Assembly: GCF_001721045.1 (NCBI RefSeq)
Contig: NZ_MDER01000070.1
Span: 62,001 to 126,000, forward strand
Direction of reading: 5' to 3'
DNA from: Paenibacillus nuruki
GTDB lineage: Bacteria > Bacillota > Bacilli > Paenibacillales > Paenibacillaceae
DNA: 64,000 nucleotides
Shown here: positions 26,386 to 36,639 of the stretch, piece by piece
How the letters are laid out: each line of letters begins with the position of its first letter
Numbering within the stretch: the stretch's first letter is position 1
The notes under the pieces: model-generated
Databases searched by the model: none
What the model saw: only the letters and a program-made list of their open reading frames with translations
Told to the model about the DNA's origin: nothing
Program-made: the position numbers and the translations under genes

Positions 26386-26817
26386 ATGGCTTTTACTAAT
26401 CCTTCACGAGAAGAAATTAAAACGATTTTGGAAAATGTAGGCAATATCGCAGTGGTTGGACTATCTGACAAAATGGATCGTACATCGTATATGGTATCCG
26501 CAGCGATGCAAAATCGAGGCTATCGTATTATTCCTGTTAATCCACAAGCAGCAGGGCAGAAGATTCTAGGCGAAACCTGCTATGCGAGCCTTAAAGATGT
26601 TCCTGAGCCGATTGATATGGTCAATGTATTCCGCCGTAGTGAGTATTGCGCAGACATTGCTAGAGAAGCGGTAGAGGTCAATGCCCAGACAATCTGGTTA
26701 CAATTAGGTGTAGTGAATAACGAAGCCGCACAAATAGCAGAAGAACAGGGTATCCAGATGATTATGGATCGCTGTATCAAAGTGGAAGAAGCGATTGTAC
26801 GTCCTGTACGAGCTTAA
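26386..26817 (+). CDS. CoA-binding protein (YccU family)
   Basis: This 143-residue Rossmann-like protein starts at the second ATG (AAGGAGG, 9 nt upstream). The V-G-L-S-D motif with K-M-D-R-T-S-Y-M-V binds the CoA nucleotide. I-P-V-N-P and the terminal M-D-R-C-I-K-V-E (with the conserved Cys) are family hallmarks. The family resembles the CoA-ligase alpha-subunit nucleotide-binding domain, but no reaction is assigned. It may be regulatory or structural. It follows aroA by 75 bp on the same strand and may be co-transcribed; a terminator follows it. Confidence 0.9.
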   Translation: MAFTNPSREEIKTILENVGNIAVVGLSDKMDRTSYMVSAAMQNRGYRIIPVNPQAAGQKILGETCYASLKDVPEPIDMVNVFRRSEYCADIAREAVEVNAQTIWLQLGVVNNEAAQIAEEQGIQMIMDRCIKVEEAIVRPVRA

Positions 26818-26872
26818 TCAATTATAGATAAGTGTCTTGAAATATACGATAAAAATGAAGCACTCCATCAAA

Positions 26873-26920
26873 ATATAGAAAAGCCGGTTGATCCAATCTT
26901 AGGCTTTTCTATATTTTTTT
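26873..26920 (+). terminator. Terminator after the CoA-binding protein gene
   Basis: ATATAGAAAAGCC pairs perfectly with GGCTTTTCTATAT, with a 16-nt loop and a T run. Confidence 0.93.
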
Positions 26921-27081
26921 GTGTTTTCGATATCTTTTGCATAATAGATATAGAATAGATGAACAATTAGGTGTATGTTATATATAAAAATGAGGAAATC
27001 ATGGCATTCCTATCATATGGAGACGCTTTGACAAAACATGGCCTACAGCGTACCATCAGGTATAGGAAGGGGGAGGGCGCG

Positions 27082-28956
27082 TTGAATTGGCTAGGTTCCC
27101 TGCAACAGTTCGGAAGAGCAATTATGCTTCCTACCATGGTACTTCCGGCAGCGGCTATTTTGCTCAGTGTAGGAGGCCTTCCATGGGGAGCATGGGGCTT
27201 ACCTGTCGTTTCTGAGGTAGCTACGATAGCAGGTCAAAGTATTTTTCATTATTTACCGTTTATTTTTGCGATAGGTGTTGCCTTAGGACTGGCTAATCAA
27301 GCCGGAACCGCAGGACTTGCCGCTTTTGCCGGAATGGCATTATATGATCAGGTGACCAAGCATTTTAGCAGTGATTTGATACAGCCTTCCACATTGATTG
27401 GAATCATGATGGGTATCATAGCCGGGGCAGTGTACAGGCGATTCAAAAATGTACGTCTTCCCGAAGCGATCCAGTTTTTTGGCGGATCGCGTTTTGTTTT
27501 GCTGTTTATGGGGTTATTTTCTTCTGTATTTGCTTATGGCATGTTATGGTTCGCCCCGATATTACAACATCTTTTAAATGGACTCACCTGGGGATTGTCT
27601 ACGATGGGCGGGTTCGGGTTATTTTTATATGGAGCGTTATACCGTATTCTTTCCGCTTTTGGATTGCATCACTTATTAAATAATATTGTCTGGTTCCAAA
27701 TTGGTTCTTATGAGACGCATGGAGATATTGTTCAGGGTGATTTGCCACGATTTTTCAGTGGGGATCCGACAGCAGGTATCTATATGGCAGGCTTATATCC
27801 TGTGATGATGTTTGCATTACCAGCGACAGCTCTTGCTATTATTCAAGAAGCACGTGAAGATTTGAAGCCCAAAGTGCGTAAAACATTTATGCGGGCGGCG
27901 CTCGTTTGTTTTTTGACAGGGGTATCCGAGCAGATTGAGTTTGCATTTTTATTTGCTTCGCCATGGTTATTCGGTATTCATATTGTGTTATCTGGACTAG
28001 CGATGTGGATCACCTATGCATTAGATATTCATCATGGTTTCTCTTATTCAGCAGGAGCGATCGACTATGTGCTGAATTATCATTTGTCCAGTAATGCATG
28101 GATGTTGATTCCGATTGGAATAGCCTATGGACTGGCATATTACTTTATTTTCCGCTTTGCGATTCGGCGATTTAGGATTCCAACACCTGGTCGTGAAGAA
28201 GCTTCTACATTAGGCGATTGGGTGGGTAATATACCTTATCAGACCCCGCTTATCTTGCAAGCATTAGGTGGCAAAGAAAATATTGTCAGAGTGGAAGCTT
28301 GTATTACAAGATTGCGATTAACGGTAGTCAATGACCGTGCGATAGATAGTCGTGCGCTGAAGTCGTTAGGTTCAGCCGGACTGATCAAATTAGGTGGCGG
28401 TAATGTACAAATCGTATTCGGCACGTATTCCGAATTGATTCGTGAAGAGATTCGGAAGTTGATGGATCGCGATCTGACACATGTTCAATTTTGTGCACCT
28501 GTACAAGGTAAAATGATTGCTTTATCTGAAGTGCCTGATCAGATTTTCGCAGGGAAATTAGTCGGTGAAGGTGTAGCCTTTTTGCCTGAAAGTGGTGAAT
28601 TGGTATCACCGGTAGCTGGAACGATTATGCATTTGTATCCTACAATGCATGCGATAGGTATTGGCACAACCGAAGGTGTTGAAATATTGCTTCATATCGG
28701 TATTGATACCTCTCAGCAAAAAGGCTGTTTTGAAGCGGTTGTTGCTGCTGGAGATGTTGTCGAAGCCGGACAGTTATTGATCAAATTTGATTTGGAAACA
28801 TTGCAAAAAAACGCACCGTCACTTGCGACTCCGATGGTTATTACTAACCCTGATCGTGTCAGATCATGGAGTTATGCTCCATTTAAAAATGTGAAAAAAG
28901 GACAAGGGGCTGTAATGTCGGTAGTATTGCATGATAAGAGCGGTGGGGGGGACTAA
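27082..28956 (+). CDS. PTS sugar transporter EIICBA, glucose/N-acetylglucosamine family
   Basis: This membrane permease phosphorylates the sugar it imports. The TTG at 27082 follows AAGGGGGAGGG and begins right at the family start (MNWLGSLQQFGRAIMLP); ATG at 27001 is an alternative giving 27 extra residues. Order: EIIC (~1-360, about ten helices), EIIB with the phospho-Cys in EACITRLRL (~400), EIIA with His in T-M-H-A-I-G-I and the phospho-His in LLHIGIDT (~550-570). Sugar specificity (glucose versus GlcNAc or maltose) cannot be fixed. Enzyme I follows after 2 bp, so they form one operon; no HPr gene is in it. Confidence 0.9.
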   Translation: MNWLGSLQQFGRAIMLPTMVLPAAAILLSVGGLPWGAWGLPVVSEVATIAGQSIFHYLPFIFAIGVALGLANQAGTAGLAAFAGMALYDQVTKHFSSDLIQPSTLIGIMMGIIAGAVYRRFKNVRLPEAIQFFGGSRFVLLFMGLFSSVFAYGMLWFAPILQHLLNGLTWGLSTMGGFGLFLYGALYRILSAFGLHHLLNNIVWFQIGSYETHGDIVQGDLPRFFSGDPTAGIYMAGLYPVMMFALPATALAIIQEAREDLKPKVRKTFMRAALVCFLTGVSEQIEFAFLFASPWLFGIHIVLSGLAMWITYALDIHHGFSYSAGAIDYVLNYHLSSNAWMLIPIGIAYGLAYYFIFRFAIRRFRIPTPGREEASTLGDWVGNIPYQTPLILQALGGKENIVRVEACITRLRLTVVNDRAIDSRALKSLGSAGLIKLGGGNVQIVFGTYSELIREEIRKLMDRDLTHVQFCAPVQGKMIALSEVPDQIFAGKLVGEGVAFLPESGELVSPVAGTIMHLYPTMHAIGIGTTEGVEILLHIGIDTSQQKGCFEAVVAAGDVVEAGQLLIKFDLETLQKNAPSLATPMVITNPDRVRSWSYAPFKNVKKGQGAVMSVVLHDKSGGGD

Positions 28957-28958
28957 AC

Positions 28959-30716
28959 ATGATCAAAGGAATTGCAGCTGCTGGTGGAGTAGCGATAGGA
29001 AAAGCATTTGTATTACCAACTTGGGAATGGGATGTGCCGGATCAGTGTCTAGATCCAACAGACCTTGCACAAGAATTTGAGCGTTTATATGAAGGGATTC
29101 GTACATCCAAAACGGAAATAGAGCTCATGAAAAATGAATTCGAGGAAATCGCAGGCCCCGAAGAATCAAGCATTTTCGATGCTCATTTAGCTATTTTGGA
29201 AGATCCTGAATTTATGAATGAGATTCGCGGTATTATTGAACGTCAATACAAAGCGGCAGAAGTGGCTGTACAAGAAGCGATTAACCATTTTGTAACGATG
29301 TTTGATTTACTGGATGATGAATATATGAAAGAACGTGCTGCTGATATCAAAGATGTAGGTAACCGCCTACTCAAACATCTACTAGGTGCGCCTGAAGTGA
29401 CGTTACCTACAGATACACAACCTTATATTCTGGTAGCTAAAGAATTGTCACCTTCGCAATTGGTGCATTTGAATCCACATAATGTACTCGGTATTGCTAC
29501 CATTTTAGGTGGAAAAACATCTCATTCGGCTATTATGGCAAGAGCGATCGGGATTCCGCTTGTCTCTGGATTGGAAAGTCAATTAGATCCACCAATTCAG
29601 ACCGGTGAAATGATTATTGTCGATGGAGATAATGGTAAAATCATTGTTCACCCTGATCCAAAAACAATCGAACATTATAAGCTAATTAGAACCGCTCAGG
29701 ATCGCCGTAAACGGCAGTTAGAGATGTTATCTACAGTAGATTCAGTTACTAGAGATGGCGTTCCTATGCGTCTCTCAGCGAATATCAGCTCGATTAAAGA
29801 ACTGGATATTGCTTTGAAAAACGGAGCCAAAGGTGTGGGATTATTCCGCACTGAATTTATGTATATGGATCGCACTTCTTTTCCAAGTGAACGTGAGCAA
29901 TTCGAAGTGTATCGGTTAGTTGCTGAAAAAGCCAAAGGGCAAGCAGTCGTTATTCGCACACTCGATATTGGTGGAGATAAAGAACTGGATTATTTCCCAT
30001 TACCTGAAGAAGAAAATCCTTTCCTCGGTTATCGAGCGATTCGAATCTGTCTTGAACATACGGACTTGTTCAAAACGCAATTACTGGCGATATTACGTGC
30101 AAGTGCTTATGGTGCAGTCAAAATTATGTATCCGATGATTTCTTCGGTAGAAGAAGTACAACAAGCGAATGTAATTCTCCGTGAAGCAATGGATGAATTG
30201 GATCAACGTGGAATGCCATACAACCGTGATATTCAAGTCGGTATTATGATCGAAATTCCTGCGGCTGTTGCTATTGCTGATCTGCTGGCTGAAGAATGTG
30301 ACTTTTTCAGTATCGGTACCAATGATCTAGTTCAGTATGTACTGGCTGTTGACCGTATGAATGAACATATTGCCCATATGTATAATCCGTATCATCCTGC
30401 TGTGCTACGGATGCTTCGGAGTACGATTCAAGCTGCTCATGCAGAAGGTATACCTGTAAGTGTATGCGGAGAAATGGCTGGAGATGAACGTTCGATTCCA
30501 TTTTGGTTACAGATGGGTGTCGATCATCTAAGTATGTCACCTCAATCGTTATTGCGGGTCAAACAGAGCATATTGAATACCGATTCCAAGCAAGCTTCTC
30601 ATCAAGCATTGTCATGGATGAAATTAAAAACATCGCAAGCGATCGAAGAAGGCATTCAACACTATATGAATACATTAACAGATTCAGATGCTTCATTTGC
30701 TTCTTCAACTTCATAA
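28959..30716 (+). CDS. ptsI: PTS Enzyme I (phosphoenolpyruvate-protein phosphotransferase)
   Basis: This 585-residue cytoplasmic enzyme takes phosphate from phosphoenolpyruvate and passes it to HPr. The phospho-His is in GGKTSHSAIMARAIG (~188). The catalytic core has L-F-R-T-E-F-M-Y-M-D, R-T-L-D-I-G-G-D-K, I-G-T-N-D-L-V-Q-Y and the Cys in SVCGEMAGD. It starts 2 bp after the EIICBA stop. In most Bacillales ptsI follows ptsH (HPr), so an Enzyme I tied to a single permease is less common. A strong terminator follows. Length matches the family. Confidence 0.95.
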   Translation: MIKGIAAAGGVAIGKAFVLPTWEWDVPDQCLDPTDLAQEFERLYEGIRTSKTEIELMKNEFEEIAGPEESSIFDAHLAILEDPEFMNEIRGIIERQYKAAEVAVQEAINHFVTMFDLLDDEYMKERAADIKDVGNRLLKHLLGAPEVTLPTDTQPYILVAKELSPSQLVHLNPHNVLGIATILGGKTSHSAIMARAIGIPLVSGLESQLDPPIQTGEMIIVDGDNGKIIVHPDPKTIEHYKLIRTAQDRRKRQLEMLSTVDSVTRDGVPMRLSANISSIKELDIALKNGAKGVGLFRTEFMYMDRTSFPSEREQFEVYRLVAEKAKGQAVVIRTLDIGGDKELDYFPLPEEENPFLGYRAIRICLEHTDLFKTQLLAILRASAYGAVKIMYPMISSVEEVQQANVILREAMDELDQRGMPYNRDIQVGIMIEIPAAVAIADLLAEECDFFSIGTNDLVQYVLAVDRMNEHIAHMYNPYHPAVLRMLRSTIQAAHAEGIPVSVCGEMAGDERSIPFWLQMGVDHLSMSPQSLLRVKQSILNTDSKQASHQALSWMKLKTSQAIEEGIQHYMNTLTDSDASFASSTS

Positions 30717-30740
30717 ATAAGTACCATATCAAATGATACA

Positions 30741-30782
30741 AAAAGAAGCAGACCATGTAGTTTAAGGTCTGCTTCTTTTTTG
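30741..30782 (+). terminator. Terminator after ptsI
   Basis: AAGAAGCAGACC pairs with GGTCTGCTTCTT and a T run follows. Confidence 0.93.
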
Positions 30783-30847
30783 TATATCACTTTAGAGTGT
30801 ATGGTTTATTCCAATTTAATATGCTTGTTCCAAAAGAGAATTTGTAG

Positions 30848-31375
30848 TTACACTTTTGCTGCTAGAGCATCACAAAATGCTTTACCGTACGGAGGAAGAT
30901 CTGGCGGACGACGAGCTGAGATAATATGACCATCTACAACAACAGCTTCATCTTTCCAAGTAGCACCGGCATTTTCCATATCATCACGAATACCTGGTGT
31001 AGAAGTAACTGTCACTCCTTGCAGAATACCTGCGGAGATTAGTACCCAACCTGCATGACAGATTTGACCGATTGGCTTGCGAGCTTCATGCATTTCTCGT
31101 ACCAATTCTAATACTTTAGGATAACGGCGTAATTTATCTGGTGCCCATCCTCCGGGAACAAGAATGCCATCATAATCTGCACTGTCTAATTCGTCAAAGC
31201 TATATTCTGCTTCAGCAGGAACTCCATATTTACCCATATACTTTTTACCACGATCTGCACCTGCTAGATGAACTTCAGCACCTTCTTCACGTACACGATA
31301 CACAGGAACCCATAGTTCCAAATCTTCAAATTCCTCATCGACCAAAGCAATCACTTTTTTACCTGCTAATCTCAT
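30848..31375 (-). CDS. DJ-1/PfpI family protein (YfkM-like)
   Basis: This 175-residue protein starts at 31375 (GAAAGGA, 8 nt upstream). The nucleophilic Cys is in Q-I-C-H-A-G-W, the typical elbow of PfpI, followed by an H and acidic residues. DEEFEDLELWVPVYRVREEG split as DEEFEDLELW and VYRVREEG matches the N-terminal sequence of Bacillus YfkM. Members act as general stress proteases or deglycases. It is monocistronic and separate from the convergent ptsI. The activity is a family inference. Confidence 0.9.
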   Translation of the reverse strand: MRLAGKKVIALVDEEFEDLELWVPVYRVREEGAEVHLAGADRGKKYMGKYGVPAEAEYSFDELDSADYDGILVPGGWAPDKLRRYPKVLELVREMHEARKPIGQICHAGWVLISAGILQGVTVTSTPGIRDDMENAGATWKDEAVVVDGHIISARRPPDLPPYGKAFCDALAAKV

Positions 31376-31675
31376 ATTCTCATTCCTTTCAGAATTATAT
31401 TGATTAATGATCATCATACCGATAGCTCAACTGCGTTTATTCGGCTTCATTGTATCAAAATAATGAACATGGATCAAAAGAGGTCAAATGAAAAGCAATG
31501 GTATAACTATGAAAAGAAAGTGATTATGAAAATTACATTTCATTAAATTCAGCTAAAAAAACGTTAACAATGACAAAAAAATGGATTTTTACACTGTTAT
31601 TTGTTAAGATACTTATGATAGTTATTCATGAAAACGTTCTTACATTAATTAATAGCAAAAGGGGATGTGTGCATA

Positions 31676-32017
31676 ATGGCAAGTGTAACTCAGATGACTA
31701 CAACCGATCAGTTACAAGAAGCATTGAATCATACAACACAAAAACCACTGCTTGTTTTTAAACATAGTACTCGTTGTCCGATTAGCGCTGGCGCTTATAA
31801 TGAATTTAAATCGTATTTGGAAAGTAATCCAAGCGAAGATGTTGATTATGGTTTGGTCTATGTAGTGGAGAATCGCGATGTATCTAACGCTGTAGCAGAA
31901 AGTCTGCAATTGAAGCACGAATCACCTCAAGTGATTTTGGTTAAAAATGGCGAGCCGATCTGGAACACCTCTCATTCTAAGATTACAGTCAGTTCGCTAC
32001 GTGAAGCGCTATCTTAA
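31676..32017 (+). CDS. ytxJ: Bacillithiol system redox protein YtxJ
   Basis: This 113-residue thioredoxin-like monothiol protein has the family signature HSTRCPISAGAYNEF around a single Cys, then ESPQVILVKNGEPIW. YtxJ is thought to act as a bacilliredoxin-like partner of bacillithiol. ATG at 31676 follows AAAAGGGG at 11 nt; a GTG nine bases earlier is an alternative. It lies just upstream of ccpA, an arrangement also seen in the Bacillus ytxGHJ-ccpA neighbourhood. That supports orthology, and the two may share a transcript. Confidence 0.9.
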   Translation: MASVTQMTTTDQLQEALNHTTQKPLLVFKHSTRCPISAGAYNEFKSYLESNPSEDVDYGLVYVVENRDVSNAVAESLQLKHESPQVILVKNGEPIWNTSHSKITVSSLREALS

Positions 32018-32131
32018 GCGATAACCAATGATTGCAAGTCATAGTATTTTAGCGTATCATGAATCTAAATGAAAAATGAAGCAAATTCTTGAAAACATGA
32101 AGAAAATTTATTGGTAATGGAGAGAAGGACC

Positions 32132-33139
32132 GTGACAGTAACCATTTACGATGTGGCACGTGAAGCTGGAGTATCTATGGCTACAGTATCTCGTGTAGTG
32201 AATAATAATCCCAACGTGAAGCCGCAAACGCGCAAAAAAGTTTATGAAGCGATCGAGCGTCTGGGTTATCGCCCTAACGCAGTAGCACGTGGACTTGCTA
32301 GTAAGAAAACAACAACAGTAGGCGTTGTTATCCCGGATATCTCAAATTCTATCTTTGCAGAAATTGCACGCGGGATAGAAGATATCGCAAATATGTATCA
32401 TTACAATATTATTCTTTGTAATGCAGATAAGAAAAAAGAAAAAGAAATTCGTGTAGTGAATACATTGCTAGAGAAGCAAGTAGATGGTCTGTTATTTATG
32501 GGCGGAACCGTTACAGAAGATCATTTGCAAGCATTCCAATCTTCAGCTGTACCTATCGTTTTGTGTGCCACTCGTGATGAGAATGGATTGATTCCATCTG
32601 TAGATATCGATCATGAAGCAGCTGCTTTTGATGCTGTGAATACATTGATTCGTCATGGACATCGCGAAATTGCAATGATCAGTGGTACATTGCAAGATCC
32701 TGCAAATGGATATTCTCGTTTCCAAGGATACAAAAAAGCATTAGAAGCAGCAAATATTGAATATAAAGAAGACTGGGTACGTATCGGTAATTATCGTTAC
32801 GAATCTGGCGTAGAAGCTATGAAATATTTTATCGGTCTGAAAAAGCGCCCAACGGCTATTTTTGCAGCAACAGATGAAATGGCGATTGGTGCGATTCACA
32901 GCATTCAAGATGAAGGCTTGAAAGTACCAGACGATTTCTCTATTATTTCGGTAGATAATATTCGTCTAGCTTCGATGGTACGTCCACAGTTAACGACTGT
33001 AGCTCAACCGATGTATGATCTAGGTGCTGTAGCTATGCGTTTGCTAACGAAGTTGATGAAAAAAGAAAACGTAGAGAACACTCGTGTTATTTTGCCACAT
33101 GAAACCATCCTACGCTTGTCTGTCAATCAATTAAACTAA
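32132..33139 (+). CDS. ccpA: Catabolite control protein A
   Basis: This 335-residue LacI/GalR-family global regulator binds cre sites when complexed with seryl-phosphorylated HPr. The N-terminal [20 protein letters not shown] helix-turn-helix and hinge ([10 protein letters not shown]) are canonical. The core has the periplasmic-binding fold with the HPr-contact region [13 protein letters not shown] near the end. I chose GTG at 32132 (GGAGAG, 7 nt upstream) because it matches the family N-terminus; the upstream ATG at 32117 is an alternative. A terminator follows. Confidence 0.95.
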   Translation: MTVTIYDVAREAGVSMATVSRVVNNNPNVKPQTRKKVYEAIERLGYRPNAVARGLASKKTTTVGVVIPDISNSIFAEIARGIEDIANMYHYNIILCNADKKKEKEIRVVNTLLEKQVDGLLFMGGTVTEDHLQAFQSSAVPIVLCATRDENGLIPSVDIDHEAAAFDAVNTLIRHGHREIAMISGTLQDPANGYSRFQGYKKALEAANIEYKEDWVRIGNYRYESGVEAMKYFIGLKKRPTAIFAATDEMAIGAIHSIQDEGLKVPDDFSIISVDNIRLASMVRPQLTTVAQPMYDLGAVAMRLLTKLMKKENVENTRVILPHETILRLSVNQLN

Positions 33140-33160
33140 TATTGAATATCCGCAATAATC

Positions 33161-33199
33161 AAAAGCATCTTTTCCTTTAAGGAGAAGATGCTTTTTTTG
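33161..33199 (+). terminator. Terminator after ccpA
   Basis: AAAAGCATCTT-T-TCC pairs with GGA-G-AAGATGCTTTT and a T run follows. Confidence 0.92.
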
Positions 33200-33279
33200 T
33201 TATATCTTTAGACTATACCTACCCAACGGAACTAACTTGATAGATATTAATGGTTGATTACAATTTTTAATAAAAGAAA

Positions 33280-33320
33280 AACAGCGAGTACCGATAAATA
33301 TTAAATCGGTACTCGCTGTT
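33280..33320 (-). terminator. Terminator of the PBP1A gene
   Basis: AACAGCGAGTACCGAT pairs with ATCGGTACTCGCTGTT over 16 bp. On the minus strand it is followed by TTTTCTTTTATT. Confidence 0.92.
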
Positions 33321-33339
33321 CAATCAATCTATTTTTAGT

Positions 33340-36300
33340 TTATTTCCCTTTATACTGAACAGGTGATGATGGAGAAGAAGAACCACTTTCATTAACAGCT
33401 ACTACATAAAACCAACCATCAATTTTGCGACTGGAATTATATTGGAACTTGGTATCCGGTGTTGATCCAGCTAGATTATACGGACCCCCACTTGTTTTGC
33501 TAAAGTATACTTTGTAATTAGTGGCAGTCTGCGATGGAGCGCCCCAAGAGATCACGACTGCACTTTTACCTGCGCCTTTAGCGCTAAGTGAAGACGGAGC
33601 CGAAGGCGCTGCTTTTGCTTTAGCAGGAGCCGCTTCTTCGGTAGTTGTAGCAGGCTCAGTCGATTCGCCTTCTGCTGGTGGCGTCGTGCCATCCGTTGCA
33701 GGTTCTTCAGTCGTTCCATCTGGTAATAAAGTGCCTTCATCTGGCTCTTCTACCGGTACAGGTGCTGCACTGTAATCCGCCGTATTACTTGGACTCGATT
33801 CATGTCCGCCGACATCTACGGCTGTTACATAGAAAGAGAAGTTACCATTTGCAGATACAAATGAGTTAAATTGACTACTGCCTAGCTGTGCAGACTTCTG
33901 ATATTGATAAGAACCATCACCGGATGAACGGTACAGACGGTAACCTACCACATCTCCTGAACCACCTGAGTTAAAGGTAATTCGTGCATCGCTACCACTG
34001 GTCGATAAGCGCACATTAGATGGTGGATTTGGTGACCCACCATCATCTTGCCTTGGATCGATCCGGGTTGGAGCATCTGCACCTGCATCTTCAGGAAGAT
34101 AACGCCATAGCGCATATTTAGGACCTGACATATTAGCTAGAGCATGTTGCAGATCTTTGATTAATTCTGAAATAGGCATTTCCCGTTTAACCACTGTACG
34201 TTGATTGACCATATCATCAGGTGTGCTATCTTGAGGAATATAATTTACGCCATTGTACGTAATATATTTCGCATAAGCTACACCATCATCAAAGTCTTTA
34301 GGTACATATTTAGCATTGAAAATATCGGTCACTAGATTACCGGATTGTCGTGTAGCCGATGTTGGTAATTTACCACTAAATCCAGACACTGTCTGTGTGA
34401 CAATACCATCTGGCTTTTTAAAAGCATCGGTTTTGAACAACTCGGGATCACTATCAGTAACTTTGTTCATAATCGTTGCCCATAAGGTACGAGCACGCTT
34501 TTTACCATCCTCGGACAAGGTATTTACAGGCTCACGATAACCTGCCCATACACCAAGTGTGATATCCGGTGTGAAGCCCATAAACCAGACATCAGCATAG
34601 TTCTGAGTAGAACCGGTTTTACCGACAATCGGTATTTTTCCGTATTTATTAAATAAGGTCTGCATCGTTCTACCTGTACCACGAGAATCTGTGATAACAC
34701 TGCGAAGCATATCGGTCATAAGATAAGCGGTTTGCTTCGAAAAGACTCGTTGTGGATCAGCTTTGTGTTTGTAAACGATTTTGTTATACGGATCAACAAT
34801 TTTATCGATCATATAAGCATCATTAAATATCCCTTGATTCGGAATGGAGCCATAGGCATTGGTTAATTCTTCTACAGTCACTCCATATTTAAGACCGCCC
34901 AGTACTCCGGTTTGAGCAGAGTAATCGGTATCTTGAATCGTAGTGATACCTAATTTTTTGGAAAATGCCCAAGCTTTATCAATACCTACTTTTTGATTAA
35001 ATAATTTGAGGGCAGGTATATTTAGCGATTCATCTAATGCAGTCCGAGCAGTGACTAGACCTTGATAGCGTCCGTTCGCGTTTGCAGGGATATGATAGCC
35101 TTTACCGCCGTCTTTCAAAATAATTGGTGCATCATCCAGAATACTTGCCGGTTGCACCAGACCTGCGTCTAGAGCAGGCAGATAAGCAGCGATCGGCTTC
35201 ATTGTAGAACCCGGTTGCCTTGTCATCTGAGTAGCATAATTCATCTGTTCTTCCTGGAAGCTACGACCTTCAATCATACCAAGAATAGCGCCTGTCTTAT
35301 GATTAATCATCATAGCCGCAGTTTGCTCTTTGCCTTTGGTATTACTGTCGGGTGAGAAATTACTACTATCTTCAGCGACTTCATGCATCGTGTTATAGAC
35401 TGTTTTGTTAATCGTTGTATAGACACGATAACCACCAGTTAACAATTTCTGACGTGCATCTTCAAACAGTTGATTTCGTTCTTCAGAAGACAGAGTGGAC
35501 ATATCCAAATCTGGATTTTCCATTTTTACAATTGTTTGCGCGCCTTGTCGTTCAATTTCCATCATTAAGTAAGGATATTGAGAATACGCTTTGGCTGTTG
35601 GTTTGGCGAGTGAACTTTTGAGATCAAAGTTAATTGCTTCATTATATTCACTGGCTGTAATTTTACCTAGTTCTTTCATTCGTTCAAGAACCAGTTGTTG
35701 TCTGCCGACTGCACGTTTAAATCCTTTTTCATTGAATTTCCCGCTACTGTCAAAAGCAGAGTAAGCAGTTGGCAATTGAGGTAGACCTGCAATATAAGCG
35801 GCTTCAGCGATATTGATTTTACTGAGATCGTTTACAGCAAAAATACCTTTAGCTGCTGCTTTGATCCCAAAAATATTGTATCCGCTTGAACCTTTACCAA
35901 AAGGCATTTTGTTCAAATAAGCAGTCAAAATTTCATTTTTGGTCATAAAGCGCTCGATCCGAAGAGAAAGCAACATTTCTTTAATTTTGCGATCATCTGT
36001 TTTGTCCAAGTTCAAAAAGACCCGTCTCGACAATTGCTGTGTAAGTGTACTACCTCCGGTTTGGACGGATTCATTCAGTACACGCTGTTTGACAGCACGC
36101 AGCGTACCATTCATGTCAACACCTTTATGTTCATAAAAATGATTATCTTCTATGGAAATAATGGCGTCGATGACAGGTTGAGGAATCTGTTCATAAGTCA
36201 CCAATCGACGATCTTCTTCTGTACGAAGTTGTCCGATCGGGGAACCGTCATTAAAATAAGCAAAACCGGTCACTGCATTTTCGTTGATTTTTTTGACTAT

Positions 36301-36489
36301 TTCTTCACGCGAACGCACCGGTTCGTCTTTTACAATCGAAGAAACGTAGCCCATCAAAATACCTCCACCAAACAGGCAAATGGCAAACCCAGCAATAACT
36401 ACCCATTTCAAAATAGTGAGTAATTTGCGGAATCTAGCATGCTTGCTAGTGGACTTATTTGTTGGACGCTTGTCCTTCTTTTCAGCCAT
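33340..36489 (-). CDS. Class A penicillin-binding protein 1A with two FnIII domains
   Basis: This 1049-residue bifunctional enzyme polymerises and crosslinks peptidoglycan outside the membrane. It has one N-terminal transmembrane segment (~25-50). The GT51 glycosyltransferase has catalytic Glu114 in ISIEDNHFYEH. The transpeptidase has STMK (428-431), SLN (488-490) and KTGS (624-627). The C-terminus adds an FnIII domain (~822-908), a Thr/Pro/Glu/Ala linker, and a second FnIII domain (~961-1049); Bacillus PonA has shorter tails. The tail probably binds wall polymers or partners. It is followed by an upstream-facing tyrS leader. Confidence 0.95.
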   Translation of the reverse strand: MAEKKDKRPTNKSTSKHARFRKLLTILKWVVIAGFAICLFGGGILMGYVSSIVKDEPVRSREEIVKKINENAVTGFAYFNDGSPIGQLRTEEDRRLVTYEQIPQPVIDAIISIEDNHFYEHKGVDMNGTLRAVKQRVLNESVQTGGSTLTQQLSRRVFLNLDKTDDRKIKEMLLSLRIERFMTKNEILTAYLNKMPFGKGSSGYNIFGIKAAAKGIFAVNDLSKINIAEAAYIAGLPQLPTAYSAFDSSGKFNEKGFKRAVGRQQLVLERMKELGKITASEYNEAINFDLKSSLAKPTAKAYSQYPYLMMEIERQGAQTIVKMENPDLDMSTLSSEERNQLFEDARQKLLTGGYRVYTTINKTVYNTMHEVAEDSSNFSPDSNTKGKEQTAAMMINHKTGAILGMIEGRSFQEEQMNYATQMTRQPGSTMKPIAAYLPALDAGLVQPASILDDAPIILKDGGKGYHIPANANGRYQGLVTARTALDESLNIPALKLFNQKVGIDKAWAFSKKLGITTIQDTDYSAQTGVLGGLKYGVTVEELTNAYGSIPNQGIFNDAYMIDKIVDPYNKIVYKHKADPQRVFSKQTAYLMTDMLRSVITDSRGTGRTMQTLFNKYGKIPIVGKTGSTQNYADVWFMGFTPDITLGVWAGYREPVNTLSEDGKKRARTLWATIMNKVTDSDPELFKTDAFKKPDGIVTQTVSGFSGKLPTSATRQSGNLVTDIFNAKYVPKDFDDGVAYAKYITYNGVNYIPQDSTPDDMVNQRTVVKREMPISELIKDLQHALANMSGPKYALWRYLPEDAGADAPTRIDPRQDDGGSPNPPSNVRLSTSGSDARITFNSGGSGDVVGYRLYRSSGDGSYQYQKSAQLGSSQFNSFVSANGNFSFYVTAVDVGGHESSPSNTADYSAAPVPVEEPDEGTLLPDGTTEEPATDGTTPPAEGESTEPATTTEEAAPAKAKAAPSAPSSLSAKGAGKSAVVISWGAPSQTATNYKVYFSKTSGGPYNLAGSTPDTKFQYNSSRKIDGWFYVVAVNESGSSSPSSPVQYKGK

Positions 36490-36598
36490 GTAACTTCCCC
36501 CTTTTACCAGCCACTATTATATCATAAAAATTACGCTATAATCAGTTTCTTATGACCGATAAAAGCAGGATGGGCACAAAGTCGGATGTGAACAAGCA

Positions 36599-36628
36599 TT
36601 GACTTGTTTGTAAAAGGTATGTTATAAA
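36599..36628 (+). promoter_or_regulatory. Promoter of the tyrS T-box transcript
   Basis: -35 TTGACT (36599-36604) and -10 TATAAA (36623-36628) are separated by 18 bp, placing the start near 36636, right before the T-box leader. Confidence 0.8.
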
Positions 36629-36639
36629 AGTGATACGTT

